This document shows, piece by piece, positions 1 to 7,260 of a DNA stretch of 20,148 nucleotides. The stretch is from NCBI GenBank assembly GCA_016779015.1, contig JADHOK010000015.1, positions 1 to 20,148 of the forward strand, written 5' to 3'. The notes under the pieces were generated by a model. It was not told the DNA's origin. It was given only the letters and a program-made list of their open reading frames with translations, and ran no database searches. Each line of letters starts with the position of its first letter. The first letter of the stretch is position 1. The position numbers and the translations under genes were made by a program. The DNA comes from PS1 clade bacterium (GTDB lineage Bacteria; Pseudomonadota; Alphaproteobacteria; RS24).

Positions 1-146
1 CCGGGGTCGAGCGAGAAATAATGCGTCCTAATCAGCACTTGCCCGTCTTGCGGGGCGTCGGGGGTAAACGCCTCGAGCGCGAAACAATCGGCACTCGGCA
101 CGCCGCTGGGGTGTTTGGCCAGCGTCCATCTGCGATATTCGGTCAT
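1..146 (-). CDS. NADP-dependent oxidoreductase, MDR superfamily (N-terminal fragment)
   Basis: Only the first 48 codons are present; the gene runs off the left edge of the window. The reading starts MTEYRRWTLAKHPSGVPSAD and continues through a GQVLIRTHYFSLDP stretch. This is the characteristic beginning of the zinc-independent medium-chain dehydrogenase/reductase group that includes curcumin reductase CurA, YncB and prostaglandin/leukotriene reductases: RRW-LAKRP-G-P followed by GEVLVR--YLSLDP. Such enzymes reduce activated C=C double bonds with NADPH. The start codon lies 3 nt after the stop of the upstream crotonase gene, so the two are almost certainly co-transcribed and may be translationally coupled; only a weak AAGTAAGAG ribosome site precedes it. 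The Rossmann domain is outside the window, so cofactor and substrate cannot be judged. Confidence 0.8.
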   Translation of the reverse strand, partial: MTEYRRWTLAKHPSGVPSADCFALEAFTPDAPQDGQVLIRTHYFSLDP

Positions 147-149
147 CTC

Positions 150-935
150 TTACTTGCCTTTGAAATCGGGTTTGCGTTTTTCCTGAAACGCCGCCACCGC
201 TTCTTTGAAATCCTGCGAGCGCATGCTCAGCCCTTCGGCTTGCAGGCTTATCGGCATCACCGCCGCCGCGACTTGGCGCAAAAACGCGTTGATACCGGCC
301 TTTGACGCGGCAATGGCAATCGGCGCGCCCTCGGCCAGCTTGTCGGCAATCTGCATGGCTTTTTCCATCACGCCCTCGGCGCTGTCAGCATAAAATCCGG
401 CGAGGCCCATTTCATGCGCTTGCTTGCCATCCACCATCTCGCCGGTCATCAGGTGATATTTGGCACGATTGACGCCGATGAGAAACGGCCAGATAACCTG
501 CCCACCATCGCCCGCGCCGAGGCCCATATTGACATGCGTGTCGCCGAATTTGGCGTCCGGCCCGGCCACGATCACATCGCACAGCAAGGCGATATTGGCA
601 CCCAGCCCCAGCGCATAGCCATTGACGGCAGAGATAATCGGTTTTTCGCATTCCAAAATATGATCGACAATGCGCCGCCCTTCGGCGAGGCTTGGCATTT
701 CAATGCCGGTATCGGCACTAAAATCGCCGCCGACGCAAAACGCCTTGCCGGCCCCCGCCAGCACCAGCACGCGCAAGTCGGGGTCGTCGTCAAAATCGCG
801 GCTGAAAGTCATCATCTCATGGTGCATCCGATTGTCGATGGCGTTCATCTTCTCCGGACGATTGAGCGTCACCACCACCACGCCATTGTCGCGCCGGTCG
901 ATGGTCATGCGCTGATAATTTTCCTGTCTCAGCAT
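150..935 (-). CDS. Crotonase-fold protein (enoyl-CoA hydratase/isomerase family)
   Basis: This is a 261-residue protein of normal crotonase length. Family marks visible are NRPEKMNAID (25-34), the oxyanion-hole segment AFCVGGD (65-71), and VNGYALGLG (104-112) preceding ALLCD (116-120). In true hydratases the two catalytic glutamates sit in GGGCE and QPE, 20 residues apart. Here the equivalent positions are N114 and H134 (GDTHVNMGL), so ordinary enoyl-CoA hydration is unlikely. The GDTHV...AGDGG pattern resembles a common uncharacterised crotonase subgroup. I chose the ATG at 935 because a strong GAGGGGGAG ribosome site lies 5 nt before it; an upstream ATG at 974 would add 13 residues without a comparable site. 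The gene is followed after 3 nt by the oxidoreductase and may act with it on a CoA thioester. The substrate is unknown. Confidence 0.9.
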   Translation of the reverse strand: MLRQENYQRMTIDRRDNGVVVVTLNRPEKMNAIDNRMHHEMMTFSRDFDDDPDLRVLVLAGAGKAFCVGGDFSADTGIEMPSLAEGRRIVDHILECEKPIISAVNGYALGLGANIALLCDVIVAGPDAKFGDTHVNMGLGAGDGGQVIWPFLIGVNRAKYHLMTGEMVDGKQAHEMGLAGFYADSAEGVMEKAMQIADKLAEGAPIAIAASKAGINAFLRQVAAAVMPISLQAEGLSMRSQDFKEAVAAFQEKRKPDFKGK

Positions 936-1007
936 AATCTCCCCCTCATTGGTCAGAAAATAGTTTGCCCTCAAGCGATGGGCTTATGCAAGCGGCCCGT
1001 TCTATGC

Positions 1008-1036
1008 TTGTTCAAAAGGGTGCCACGCGCTACATA
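1008..1036 (+). promoter_or_regulatory. Putative nadE promoter (Caulobacter-type), suggesting a leaderless mRNA
   Basis: TTGTTCA at 1008-1014, a 14-nt spacer and GCTACATA at 1029-1036 fit the Caulobacter housekeeping sigma consensus TTGACGS-N10-14-GCTANAWC; the -10 half matches at 7 of 8 positions, the -35 half is weaker. The A of the nadE start codon (1043) is 7 nt past the -10 box, where transcription would begin, and there is no Shine-Dalgarno sequence. This is inference from pattern matching. Confidence 0.45.
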
Positions 1037-1042
1037 GCAAGC

Positions 1043-2734
1043 ATGGAAAAAGCCGCCAAAAGCTTGAAAATCGCCATGGCCCAACTGAACCCGACCGTCG
1101 GGGCAGTGGCTGCCAATGCCGATTTGCTCCGCAGCATCCGTGCCGCCTCGGGCGACGCCGACGTAATTGTTGCGGGCGAGCTGTTTTTGACCGGCTACCC
1201 GCCCGAAGACCTTGTTCTAAAACGCTCTTTTCTGGCCCATGTGGCGGCGCAAGCGGAGCAATTAGTGGCCGATACGGCGGAAGGCGGGCCAGCTTTGGCG
1301 TTTGGCCTACCGGTGGTTGAAAACGGCGTGCTTTACAACTCCGTGATGGTCGCCGATGGCGGGCAGGCGGCGGTGCGCCACAAAGTGCATCTGCCCAATT
1401 ACGCCGTGTTTGATGAAAAACGCTTGTTCGAGGCGGGGGCTATGCCCGAACCGGTTGAATTGCGCGGTTTGCGGGTCGGCCTGCCGATTTGCGAGGATAT
1501 TTGGTTCACCGATGTTTGCGCGCATTTAAAAGCCCAAGGGGCTGAGCTTTTAATCTCGCCAAATGGCTCGCCATTCGAGCGCGGCAAACATGCCAAGCGC
1601 TTGCACCACGCCGCCGCGCGCGCCACCGAAACCAGTTTGCCGTTGGTTTATGTCAATCAATATGGCGGGCAAGACGAGCTGGTGTTTGACGGCGCGTCTT
1701 TTGCGATGAATGGCGATGGCAAGTTGGCGGTGCAGCGTCCGGCTTGGCAGGCCGAGGTCAATCTGCTGACCCTGAGCGAAAGCGCTGCGGGCTGGCAGGT
1801 GGTGGGTGGCGTGTCGGAAGATACGGCTGATAATTTGGGCGATAATTTGGGCGATATTTACGCCGCCGCCATGTTGGGGCTGCGCGATTATGTCGAGAAG
1901 AACCGTTTTCCAGGCGTCTTGCTCGGTCTGTCGGGCGGCATTGATAGCGCCATTTGCGCCGCCATGGCGGTCGATGCGTTGGGGGCGGAGCGGGTGCATT
2001 GCATCATGCTGCCGTCGCGCTATACCAGCCAGTCGAGCCTCGATGACGCTGCCGATTGCGCCAAAGCTTTGGGCATCAAGCTCGACGAGGTGTCGATTGC
2101 CGCGCCGGTTGACGCGGTGGAGGGCGCGCTGGGCAATCTGTTCAAAGGCACCAATGCCGATTTGACCGAAGAAAACATCCAGTCGCGCTTGCGCGGCACA
2201 TTGCTGATGGCGGTGTCGAACAAATTCGGCAACATGGTGGTGACAACAGGCAATAAATCCGAGGTTTCGGTCGGCTATGCGACGCTGTATGGCGATATGA
2301 ATGGCGGCTATAATCCGATTAAGGATATTTATAAAACCGAGGTGTTTGCTCTGGCGCGCTGGCGCAATGAAAACCTGCCAGTGGGTGGGCTTGGGCCGCA
2401 TCCTGATGCCATGAAAGCGCCGGTCATCCCGCAAAATATTATCGACAAGCCGCCCAGCGCCGAGCTGCGCCCCGACCAAAAAGACCAAGACAGCCTGCCG
2501 CCTTATGACGCGCTGGACGATATTTTATTCGCGCTGGTCGAGGATGAATTGGGCGTCGATGAGATTATCGCCCGCGGCCATGACGCCGAGACGGTGAAGC
2601 GTATCGAACATTTGCTTTATGTTTCTGAATATAAGCGCCGTCAGGCCGCGCCGGGTGCGAAAATCGGAAATCGCAATTTCGGGCGCGACCGCCGCTACCC
2701 GATTACCAATGGTTTCCGCGACGCGCGCGCCTAA
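1043..2734 (+). CDS. nadE: Glutamine-dependent NAD(+) synthetase
   Basis: This 563-residue cytoplasmic enzyme makes NAD from deamido-NAD, ATP and glutamine, the last step of NAD synthesis. It has two domains. The N-terminal nitrilase-type glutaminase (about 8-255) carries the Glu-Lys-Cys triad: E46 in AGELFLTGYPP, K114 in RHKVHLPNY and C150 in GLPICEDIWF. The C-terminal synthetase domain (about 270-563) has the ATP pyrophosphatase loop SGGIDS (297-302) and TTGNKSE (401-407). The start at 1043 gives the usual N-terminus LKIAMAQLNPTVG; an open frame extends to an ATG at 965 but the extra residues look non-family. No ribosome site precedes 1043, consistent with a leaderless message. The inter-domain linker holds a 12-bp tandem duplication (DNLGDNLGD). 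It is first in the probable nadE-gltX-cimA-psd-pssA operon. Confidence 0.97.
   Translation: MEKAAKSLKIAMAQLNPTVGAVAANADLLRSIRAASGDADVIVAGELFLTGYPPEDLVLKRSFLAHVAAQAEQLVADTAEGGPALAFGLPVVENGVLYNSVMVADGGQAAVRHKVHLPNYAVFDEKRLFEAGAMPEPVELRGLRVGLPICEDIWFTDVCAHLKAQGAELLISPNGSPFERGKHAKRLHHAAARATETSLPLVYVNQYGGQDELVFDGASFAMNGDGKLAVQRPAWQAEVNLLTLSESAAGWQVVGGVSEDTADNLGDNLGDIYAAAMLGLRDYVEKNRFPGVLLGLSGGIDSAICAAMAVDALGAERVHCIMLPSRYTSQSSLDDAADCAKALGIKLDEVSIAAPVDAVEGALGNLFKGTNADLTEENIQSRLRGTLLMAVSNKFGNMVVTTGNKSEVSVGYATLYGDMNGGYNPIKDIYKTEVFALARWRNENLPVGGLGPHPDAMKAPVIPQNIIDKPPSAELRPDQKDQDSLPPYDALDDILFALVEDELGVDEIIARGHDAETVKRIEHLLYVSEYKRRQAAPGAKIGNRNFGRDRRYPITNGFRDARA
1829..1852 (+). repeat. 12-bp in-frame tandem duplication inside nadE
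   Basis: The unit GATAATTTGGGC occurs twice without a gap and is followed by a further GAT, encoding D-N-L-G twice then D (residues 263-271). It lies in the linker between the glutaminase and synthetase domains and keeps the frame. Confidence 0.85.
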
Positions 2735-2773
2735 AGCCGACCCGAAACGCATTAAAATAAAACAAGGAATTTT

Positions 2774-4132
2774 ATGACTGTTCGTACCCGCTTCGCCCCT
2801 AGCCCGACCGGCTTGCTGCATGTCGGCAATGCGCGCGCGGCCCTGTTTTGCTATCTGTTTGCAAAAGGCCAAAGCGGGCAATTCATCCTGCGCATGGATG
2901 ATACGGATGAGGCGCGTTCGACGGCGGAATTTGCCGATGCCATCAAGCAAGATTTGGCATGGCTCGGCCTCGATTATGACGAGACTTTCAAACAGTCCGA
3001 GCATTTCGACAAATACCAGGCGGCGTTTGAGGATTTGAAAGCGCGCGGTCTGGTTTATGCGTGTTACGAAACGCCGGATGAGTTGGAACGCAAAAGGAAG
3101 CGGCAATTGTCGCGTGGCCTGCCGCCGGTTTATGACCGCGCCGCGCTGCAGCTCAGCGCCGACCAAATCGCCGCCTACGAGGCCGAAGGCCGGACGCCGC
3201 ATTACCGCTTCAAATTATCGGGCCAGCCGATTATTTGGGACGATATGGTGCGCGGTGAACAAAAGATTGAAACCGCCAGCCTGTCCGATCCGGTCATCCG
3301 GCGCGCCGATGGGTCGTGGCTCTACACACTGCCCAGCGTGGTCGATGATATTGACGCCAAAATCAGCCATGTCATTCGCGGCGAAGACCACGTCACCAAT
3401 TCGGGCGCGCAAATAGAAATTATTGAAGCTTTGGGCGGCACGGTGCCGGTATTCGCGCATTTTTCGCTGATGCTGGCGGCCGATGGCGGCGCGCTGTCAA
3501 AGCGTCTCGGCTCTTTGTCGCTGGGCGATATTCGCCAAAGCGGGGTTGAGCCAATGGCCTTGAACAGTCTGATTGCCCGCCTCGGCACGGCCGATCCGGT
3601 GGAGCCGGTGCAAACCATGGCGCAGTTGATTGATGGTTTTGATATGTCGCGGCTGGGCCGCGCCCCGGCGCGTTTCGATGCCGAGGATGTGACGCGCCTC
3701 AATGCCCGCATTCTGCACGAAATGCCGCATGAGACCGCCGCGCCGCGCCTCGCCGACATGGGCGCGCCCGAAGCGGCAGAATTTTGGGATGGTATCAAAG
3801 GCAATCTGACCCGATTTAGCGATGTGCAAGATATTTTGCGCCTCATTAATGGGCCGGTAACGCCGGTTATCGAAGAAGCGGATAAGGATTATATCGCCGC
3901 CGCGCTGGAAGCTTTGCCGCAGGGCGATTTGGACGAGGCCAGCTGGTCGCAATGGACGCAAAGCCTGAAGGAGAGCACCGGTCGTAAAGGCCGCGCGCTG
4001 TTTATGCCACTGCGTCAGGCGCTGACCGGTCAGGCGCATGGGCCGGAAATGCAGCATTTACTGCCGCTCATCGGCTATGATAAAGCTGTCGCCCGTTTAC
4101 AGGGCCGAGAAGAGAGCCAAGCAGAAGGATAA
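2774..4132 (+). CDS. gltX: Glutamate--tRNA ligase (second-type GluRS)
   Basis: This 452-residue class I aminoacyl-tRNA synthetase attaches glutamate to tRNA. The ATP-binding HIGH signature appears as HVGN (16-19) within APSPTGLLHVGNARAALF, and the KMSKS-equivalent loop as LSKRLGSLSL (241-250). The IRGEDHVTNS block (201-210) is typical of GluRS. The KMSKS loop form LSKRxGSLS and the segment ACYETPDELERKRK (96-109), which lacks the paired cysteines of zinc-binding GluRS, point to the second GluRS type of alphaproteobacteria rather than the canonical GltX. This paralogue may have a different tRNA preference (glutamate versus glutamine tRNA); that is inference. The start has a ribosome site AAGGA 6 nt upstream. 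It lies 39 nt after nadE with no terminator between, and is followed 6 nt later by cimA. Confidence 0.95.
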   Translation: MTVRTRFAPSPTGLLHVGNARAALFCYLFAKGQSGQFILRMDDTDEARSTAEFADAIKQDLAWLGLDYDETFKQSEHFDKYQAAFEDLKARGLVYACYETPDELERKRKRQLSRGLPPVYDRAALQLSADQIAAYEAEGRTPHYRFKLSGQPIIWDDMVRGEQKIETASLSDPVIRRADGSWLYTLPSVVDDIDAKISHVIRGEDHVTNSGAQIEIIEALGGTVPVFAHFSLMLAADGGALSKRLGSLSLGDIRQSGVEPMALNSLIARLGTADPVEPVQTMAQLIDGFDMSRLGRAPARFDAEDVTRLNARILHEMPHETAAPRLADMGAPEAAEFWDGIKGNLTRFSDVQDILRLINGPVTPVIEEADKDYIAAALEALPQGDLDEASWSQWTQSLKESTGRKGRALFMPLRQALTGQAHGPEMQHLLPLIGYDKAVARLQGREESQAEG

Positions 4133-4138
4133 GTGGTG

Positions 4139-5743
4139 ATGGCACGCGAGCGCCTATACATTTTTGACACCACCATGCGCGACGGCCAGCAGACGGCCGG
4201 CGTTGATTTTGCCGTGGCCGATAAAATGAAGCTGGCGGCAGCGCTGGACGCGCTGGGCGTGGACTATGTCGAGGGCGGCTATCCCGGCGCCAATCCGACC
4301 GATACGCAATTTTTCAACGAGTTGGGTGGCCTGGAGCGCGCCAAGCTGACCGCTTTCGGAATGACCAAACGGGCCGGCCGCAGTGCCGATAATGACCCCG
4401 GCTTTATGGAAATTCTCGACGCGCCCTCGGCCGCCACATGTCTCGTCGCCAAAAGCTGGGACTATCATGTCGATGTCGCGCTGGGCATTTCCAATGCCGA
4501 GAATATCGATTGTATCGCCGAAAGTGTGACCGCCATCACCGAGCGTGGCAAAGAGGCGATGATCGATTGCGAACATTTTTTCGATGGCTATAAAGCCAAT
4601 CCCGATTATGCGCTGGCCTGCGCGCAAGCCGCCATTGACGCCGGCGCGCGCTGGGTGGTGCTGTGCGACACGAATGGCGGCACCATGCCCGATGAGGTGT
4701 TCGAAATCGTCAGCGCCGTTACCGCGCATATCCCAGGCGACAAGCTCGGCATCCACACCCATAACGACACGGAAAATGCGGTGGCCAATTCTTTGGCGGC
4801 TATCAATGCCGGTGTGCGGCAAGTGCAGGGCACGATTAACGGGCTTGGCGAGCGCTGCGGCAATGCCAATTTGGTGTCGCTGATACCGACGCTGCTGTTG
4901 AAGCCGGGCTATGCTGGGCGCTTTGAGACCGGTATCGACGAAGCCAATCTGCCGCAAGTGAAAAACGTCTCCATGCTGCTTGACGATATTTTGAACCGCA
5001 CGCCGAACCGACACGCGCCTTATGTCGGCGCGTCGGCTTTCGCGCATAAGGGCGGCATCCACGTCTCGGCGGTGATGAAAGACCCGTCAACCTATGAGCA
5101 TGTGAAGCCGGAAAGCGTCGGCAATAGCCGGACTATTTTGGTTTCCGACCAAGCTGGCAAAAGCAATGTGTTGGACCGTCTGGCGACGGCCGGCATTGAG
5201 GTTGAGGCCAAAGACCCGGCCGTGGATCGCATCCTCCGCGAGGTCAAAGATAAAGAAATGGACGGCTATAGCTATGACGGCGTTGGCGCGTCGTTTGAAT
5301 TGCTGGCATTGCGCCAGCTCGACCGCTTGCCGGATTATTTCGACGTCGGCGGCTACACCGTCAATATCACCAATGACGGCAATGACCGCACTGTGTCCGA
5401 AGCCACCGTGTCGCTGGTTATTGACGGCGAAACGGTTGAGGGCAAGGGCACCGGCAACGGCCCCATTAACGCGTTGGATATGGCGCTGCGCGCCGACCTT
5501 AAGCGCTATGCCAAGACCATTGACGCCATGCGGCTGGTCGATTTTAAAGTGCGAATTCTCAACACCGGTACCGAGGCGGTAACGCGCGTGACCATTGAAA
5601 GTGTTGATGAGAGCGGCAATAGCTGGCGCACCATTGGCGTCAATCCGAATATCGTCGTCGCATCTTTTCAAGCATTGAAGGACGCGGTGGTGTATAAGTT
5701 ATTCAAAGACGGGGTTTCGGCGGTGCCGGAATCCGCGTCATAG
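4139..5743 (+). CDS. cimA: (R)-citramalate synthase, CimA/LeuA-like
   Basis: This 534-residue DRE-TIM metallolyase is predicted to condense pyruvate with acetyl-CoA to give citramalate, the entry to threonine-independent isoleucine synthesis. The N-terminal TIM barrel (about 5-280) has DTTMRDG (10-16, catalytic R14 and metal ligand D15), EGGYPGANPTD (45-55), the metal-binding IHTHND (205-210; H206 and H208) and GLGERCGNANL (235-245). The long VDFAVADK / EGGYPGANP signature fits the citramalate synthase family rather than 2-isopropylmalate synthase. A LeuA-type allosteric dimerisation domain follows (about 395-525), as expected for isoleucine feedback control. The usual DTTLRDG reads DTTMRDG. 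I chose the ATG at 4139, about 10 nt after AAGG; in-frame GTG codons at 4133 and 4136 are alternatives. The gltX stop is 6 nt upstream. A close alternative is a related 2-isopropylmalate or homocitrate synthase. Confidence 0.9.
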   Translation: MARERLYIFDTTMRDGQQTAGVDFAVADKMKLAAALDALGVDYVEGGYPGANPTDTQFFNELGGLERAKLTAFGMTKRAGRSADNDPGFMEILDAPSAATCLVAKSWDYHVDVALGISNAENIDCIAESVTAITERGKEAMIDCEHFFDGYKANPDYALACAQAAIDAGARWVVLCDTNGGTMPDEVFEIVSAVTAHIPGDKLGIHTHNDTENAVANSLAAINAGVRQVQGTINGLGERCGNANLVSLIPTLLLKPGYAGRFETGIDEANLPQVKNVSMLLDDILNRTPNRHAPYVGASAFAHKGGIHVSAVMKDPSTYEHVKPESVGNSRTILVSDQAGKSNVLDRLATAGIEVEAKDPAVDRILREVKDKEMDGYSYDGVGASFELLALRQLDRLPDYFDVGGYTVNITNDGNDRTVSEATVSLVIDGETVEGKGTGNGPINALDMALRADLKRYAKTIDAMRLVDFKVRILNTGTEAVTRVTIESVDESGNSWRTIGVNPNIVVASFQALKDAVVYKLFKDGVSAVPESAS

Positions 5744-5753
5744 GAGTCAGACA

Positions 5754-6446
5754 ATGCGCGCATTGAAATCAGTATTGTTCCCTATTCACCCGGAAGGCTT
5801 TCGCTTTATCGCGATTTTCGCCGGGATGACACTGCTGTTGTTTTTTATCTCCGATATTCTCGGCTGGCTTGGGGTTATTCTGACGCTTTGGTGCGCTTGG
5901 TTTTTCCGCGATCCGGCGCGGGTGACGCCGCAGCGCCGCGGGCTGGTTGTTTCGCCCGCCGATGGCGTGGTCAATATGATTACCGAAGCCGTGCCGCCGC
6001 CCGAGCTTGGGCTCGGCGATGAAGCACTGCCGCGCATTTCGGTGTTCATGAATGTATTCAACTGCCACGTCAATCGCATGCCGATAAGCGGCAAGGTTTT
6101 GAAATCGCTATATCGCACCGGCCAGTTTTTGAGTGCTGATCTCGACAAGGCGAGCGATGCCAATGAACGCCAATCGCTGCTGGTCGAAGGCGAAGATGGC
6201 AAGCAAATTGTGGTGGTGCAAATCGCCGGTTTGGTGGCGCGGCGCATTTTGTGTTTCGCGCATGAAGAACAAGAATTCAATGCCGGTGAGCGGTTCGGCC
6301 TCATTCGTTTTGGCAGTCGCTGCGATGTGTATTTGCCCAAGGGCGGTGTTCCGCGTGTCGCGGTTGGCCAGTCCGCCATTGCCGGTGAGACGGTGCTGGC
6401 TGACCTGAAATCAAAAGAGAAAGAGCGCGAGACGCTGACCAGCTAG
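5754..6446 (+). CDS. psd: Phosphatidylserine decarboxylase proenzyme, short form
   Basis: This 230-residue membrane-bound pyruvoyl enzyme converts phosphatidylserine to phosphatidylethanolamine. Two hydrophobic stretches at the N-terminus (about 18-33 and 37-51) should anchor it in the inner membrane. Family marks are FFRDPAR (50-56), SPADGVV (67-73), FMNVFNCHVNR (98-108) and the self-cleavage site RFGS (185-188). Cleavage between G187 and S188 would create the pyruvoyl group on the small C-terminal chain. The length and short GS motif match the compact psd of alphaproteobacteria rather than the roughly 300-residue E. coli type. The ribosome site AGGAG overlaps the cimA stop codon, so translation is probably coupled. 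pssA, which makes its substrate, follows after 1 nt. Confidence 0.96.
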   Translation: MRALKSVLFPIHPEGFRFIAIFAGMTLLLFFISDILGWLGVILTLWCAWFFRDPARVTPQRRGLVVSPADGVVNMITEAVPPPELGLGDEALPRISVFMNVFNCHVNRMPISGKVLKSLYRTGQFLSADLDKASDANERQSLLVEGEDGKQIVVVQIAGLVARRILCFAHEEQEFNAGERFGLIRFGSRCDVYLPKGGVPRVAVGQSAIAGETVLADLKSKEKERETLTS

Positions 6447-6447
6447 C

Positions 6448-7257
6448 ATGGCCGAAGCCGACGACAAACAGCCGCAAGAAGCGCCGCCGCCCCAAAGCAG
6501 ACGCGCACGGGTGACGGAAAGCATTAAAATCCGACAGTTCCCCATCCGGCGTATCATTCCCAATATGGTGACGTTGGCGGCTTTGTGCCTCGGCCTGACC
6601 GCTGTGCGGCAGGGGCTGGAAGGGCGTTTTGAGCTGGCCGTTATGTGCATTGTCATTGCGGGTTTTCTTGATGCATTTGACGGGCGGCTGGCGCGGCTGT
6701 TGAAAGCTGAAAGCCCGCTCGGCGCGCAGCTCGACTCGCTGACTGATTTTGTCAATTTCGGCATTGCGCCGGTGCTTTTGATCTATCTGTGGGCGCTGCA
6801 ATCGATCGGCCGCCTCGGTTGGGCGGTTATTCTGGTTTATTCGGTGTGCTGTGCGCTGCGCCTCGCGCGCTTTAATGTCGATATGGAGGAGGCTGACCGA
6901 CCGGCTTGGAAGACCAAGTTTTTCATCGGCGTGCCGTCGCCTTCGGCCGGCGGTCTGGTGATGACACCGATTTATCTGCAAGTGGCGGGCATTGTCGATT
7001 TGGCCAATTATCCAATAGTCATTTTGGCCAATACGATTTTGGTCGGCTTGCTGATGGTCTCGACCCTGCCGACATTCTCCGGCAAAGGGTTGACCCATAT
7101 TCGCCGCGATTTGGTGCTGCCGCTCATGTTGTTTATCGGCTTCACGGCGGTGATGTTGTTCACCTTCCCATGGTTGACCCTAATCGCCATGGCGGCGGCG
7201 TATTATCTCATGCTACCGGTCAGCAGTTTCGCATATTGGCACTACAAACAGGCTTAA
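6448..7257 (+). CDS. pssA: CDP-diacylglycerol--serine O-phosphatidyltransferase
   Basis: This 269-residue integral membrane protein transfers a phosphatidyl group from CDP-diacylglycerol to serine. The CDP-alcohol phosphotransferase signature is complete: D75, D78-G79, A82-R83, G92, D96 and D100 within DAFDGRLARLL and GAQLDSLTDFVNFG. A charged, proline-rich cytoplasmic N-terminus (1-35) precedes several hydrophobic segments (about 42-50, 62-74, 104-118, 126-138, a central pair, and 223-260). It starts 1 nt after the psd stop, so the two enzymes of phosphatidylethanolamine synthesis are translated together, with the order of genes reversed relative to the order of reactions. It is last in the five-gene run; its stop codon is only 3 nt from the stop of the convergent RND pump gene, and no terminator hairpin is seen at the junction. 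Confidence 0.96.
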   Translation: MAEADDKQPQEAPPPQSRRARVTESIKIRQFPIRRIIPNMVTLAALCLGLTAVRQGLEGRFELAVMCIVIAGFLDAFDGRLARLLKAESPLGAQLDSLTDFVNFGIAPVLLIYLWALQSIGRLGWAVILVYSVCCALRLARFNVDMEEADRPAWKTKFFIGVPSPSAGGLVMTPIYLQVAGIVDLANYPIVILANTILVGLLMVSTLPTFSGKGLTHIRRDLVLPLMLFIGFTAVMLFTFPWLTLIAMAAAYYLMLPVSSFAYWHYKQA

Positions 7258-7260
7258 ACC

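Noticed and set aside
414..1037. Plus-strand open frame (207 codons) opposite the crotonase gene
   Set aside because: The crotonase on the minus strand has family motifs and a strong ribosome site; this frame has neither.
965..1042. Upstream start for nadE at 965
   Set aside because: The extra 26 residues do not resemble NadE, and the region holds the likely promoters of the divergent genes.
1550..2488. Minus-strand open frame (312 codons) opposite nadE
   Set aside because: Shadow of the conserved NadE coding frame, with unstructured composition.
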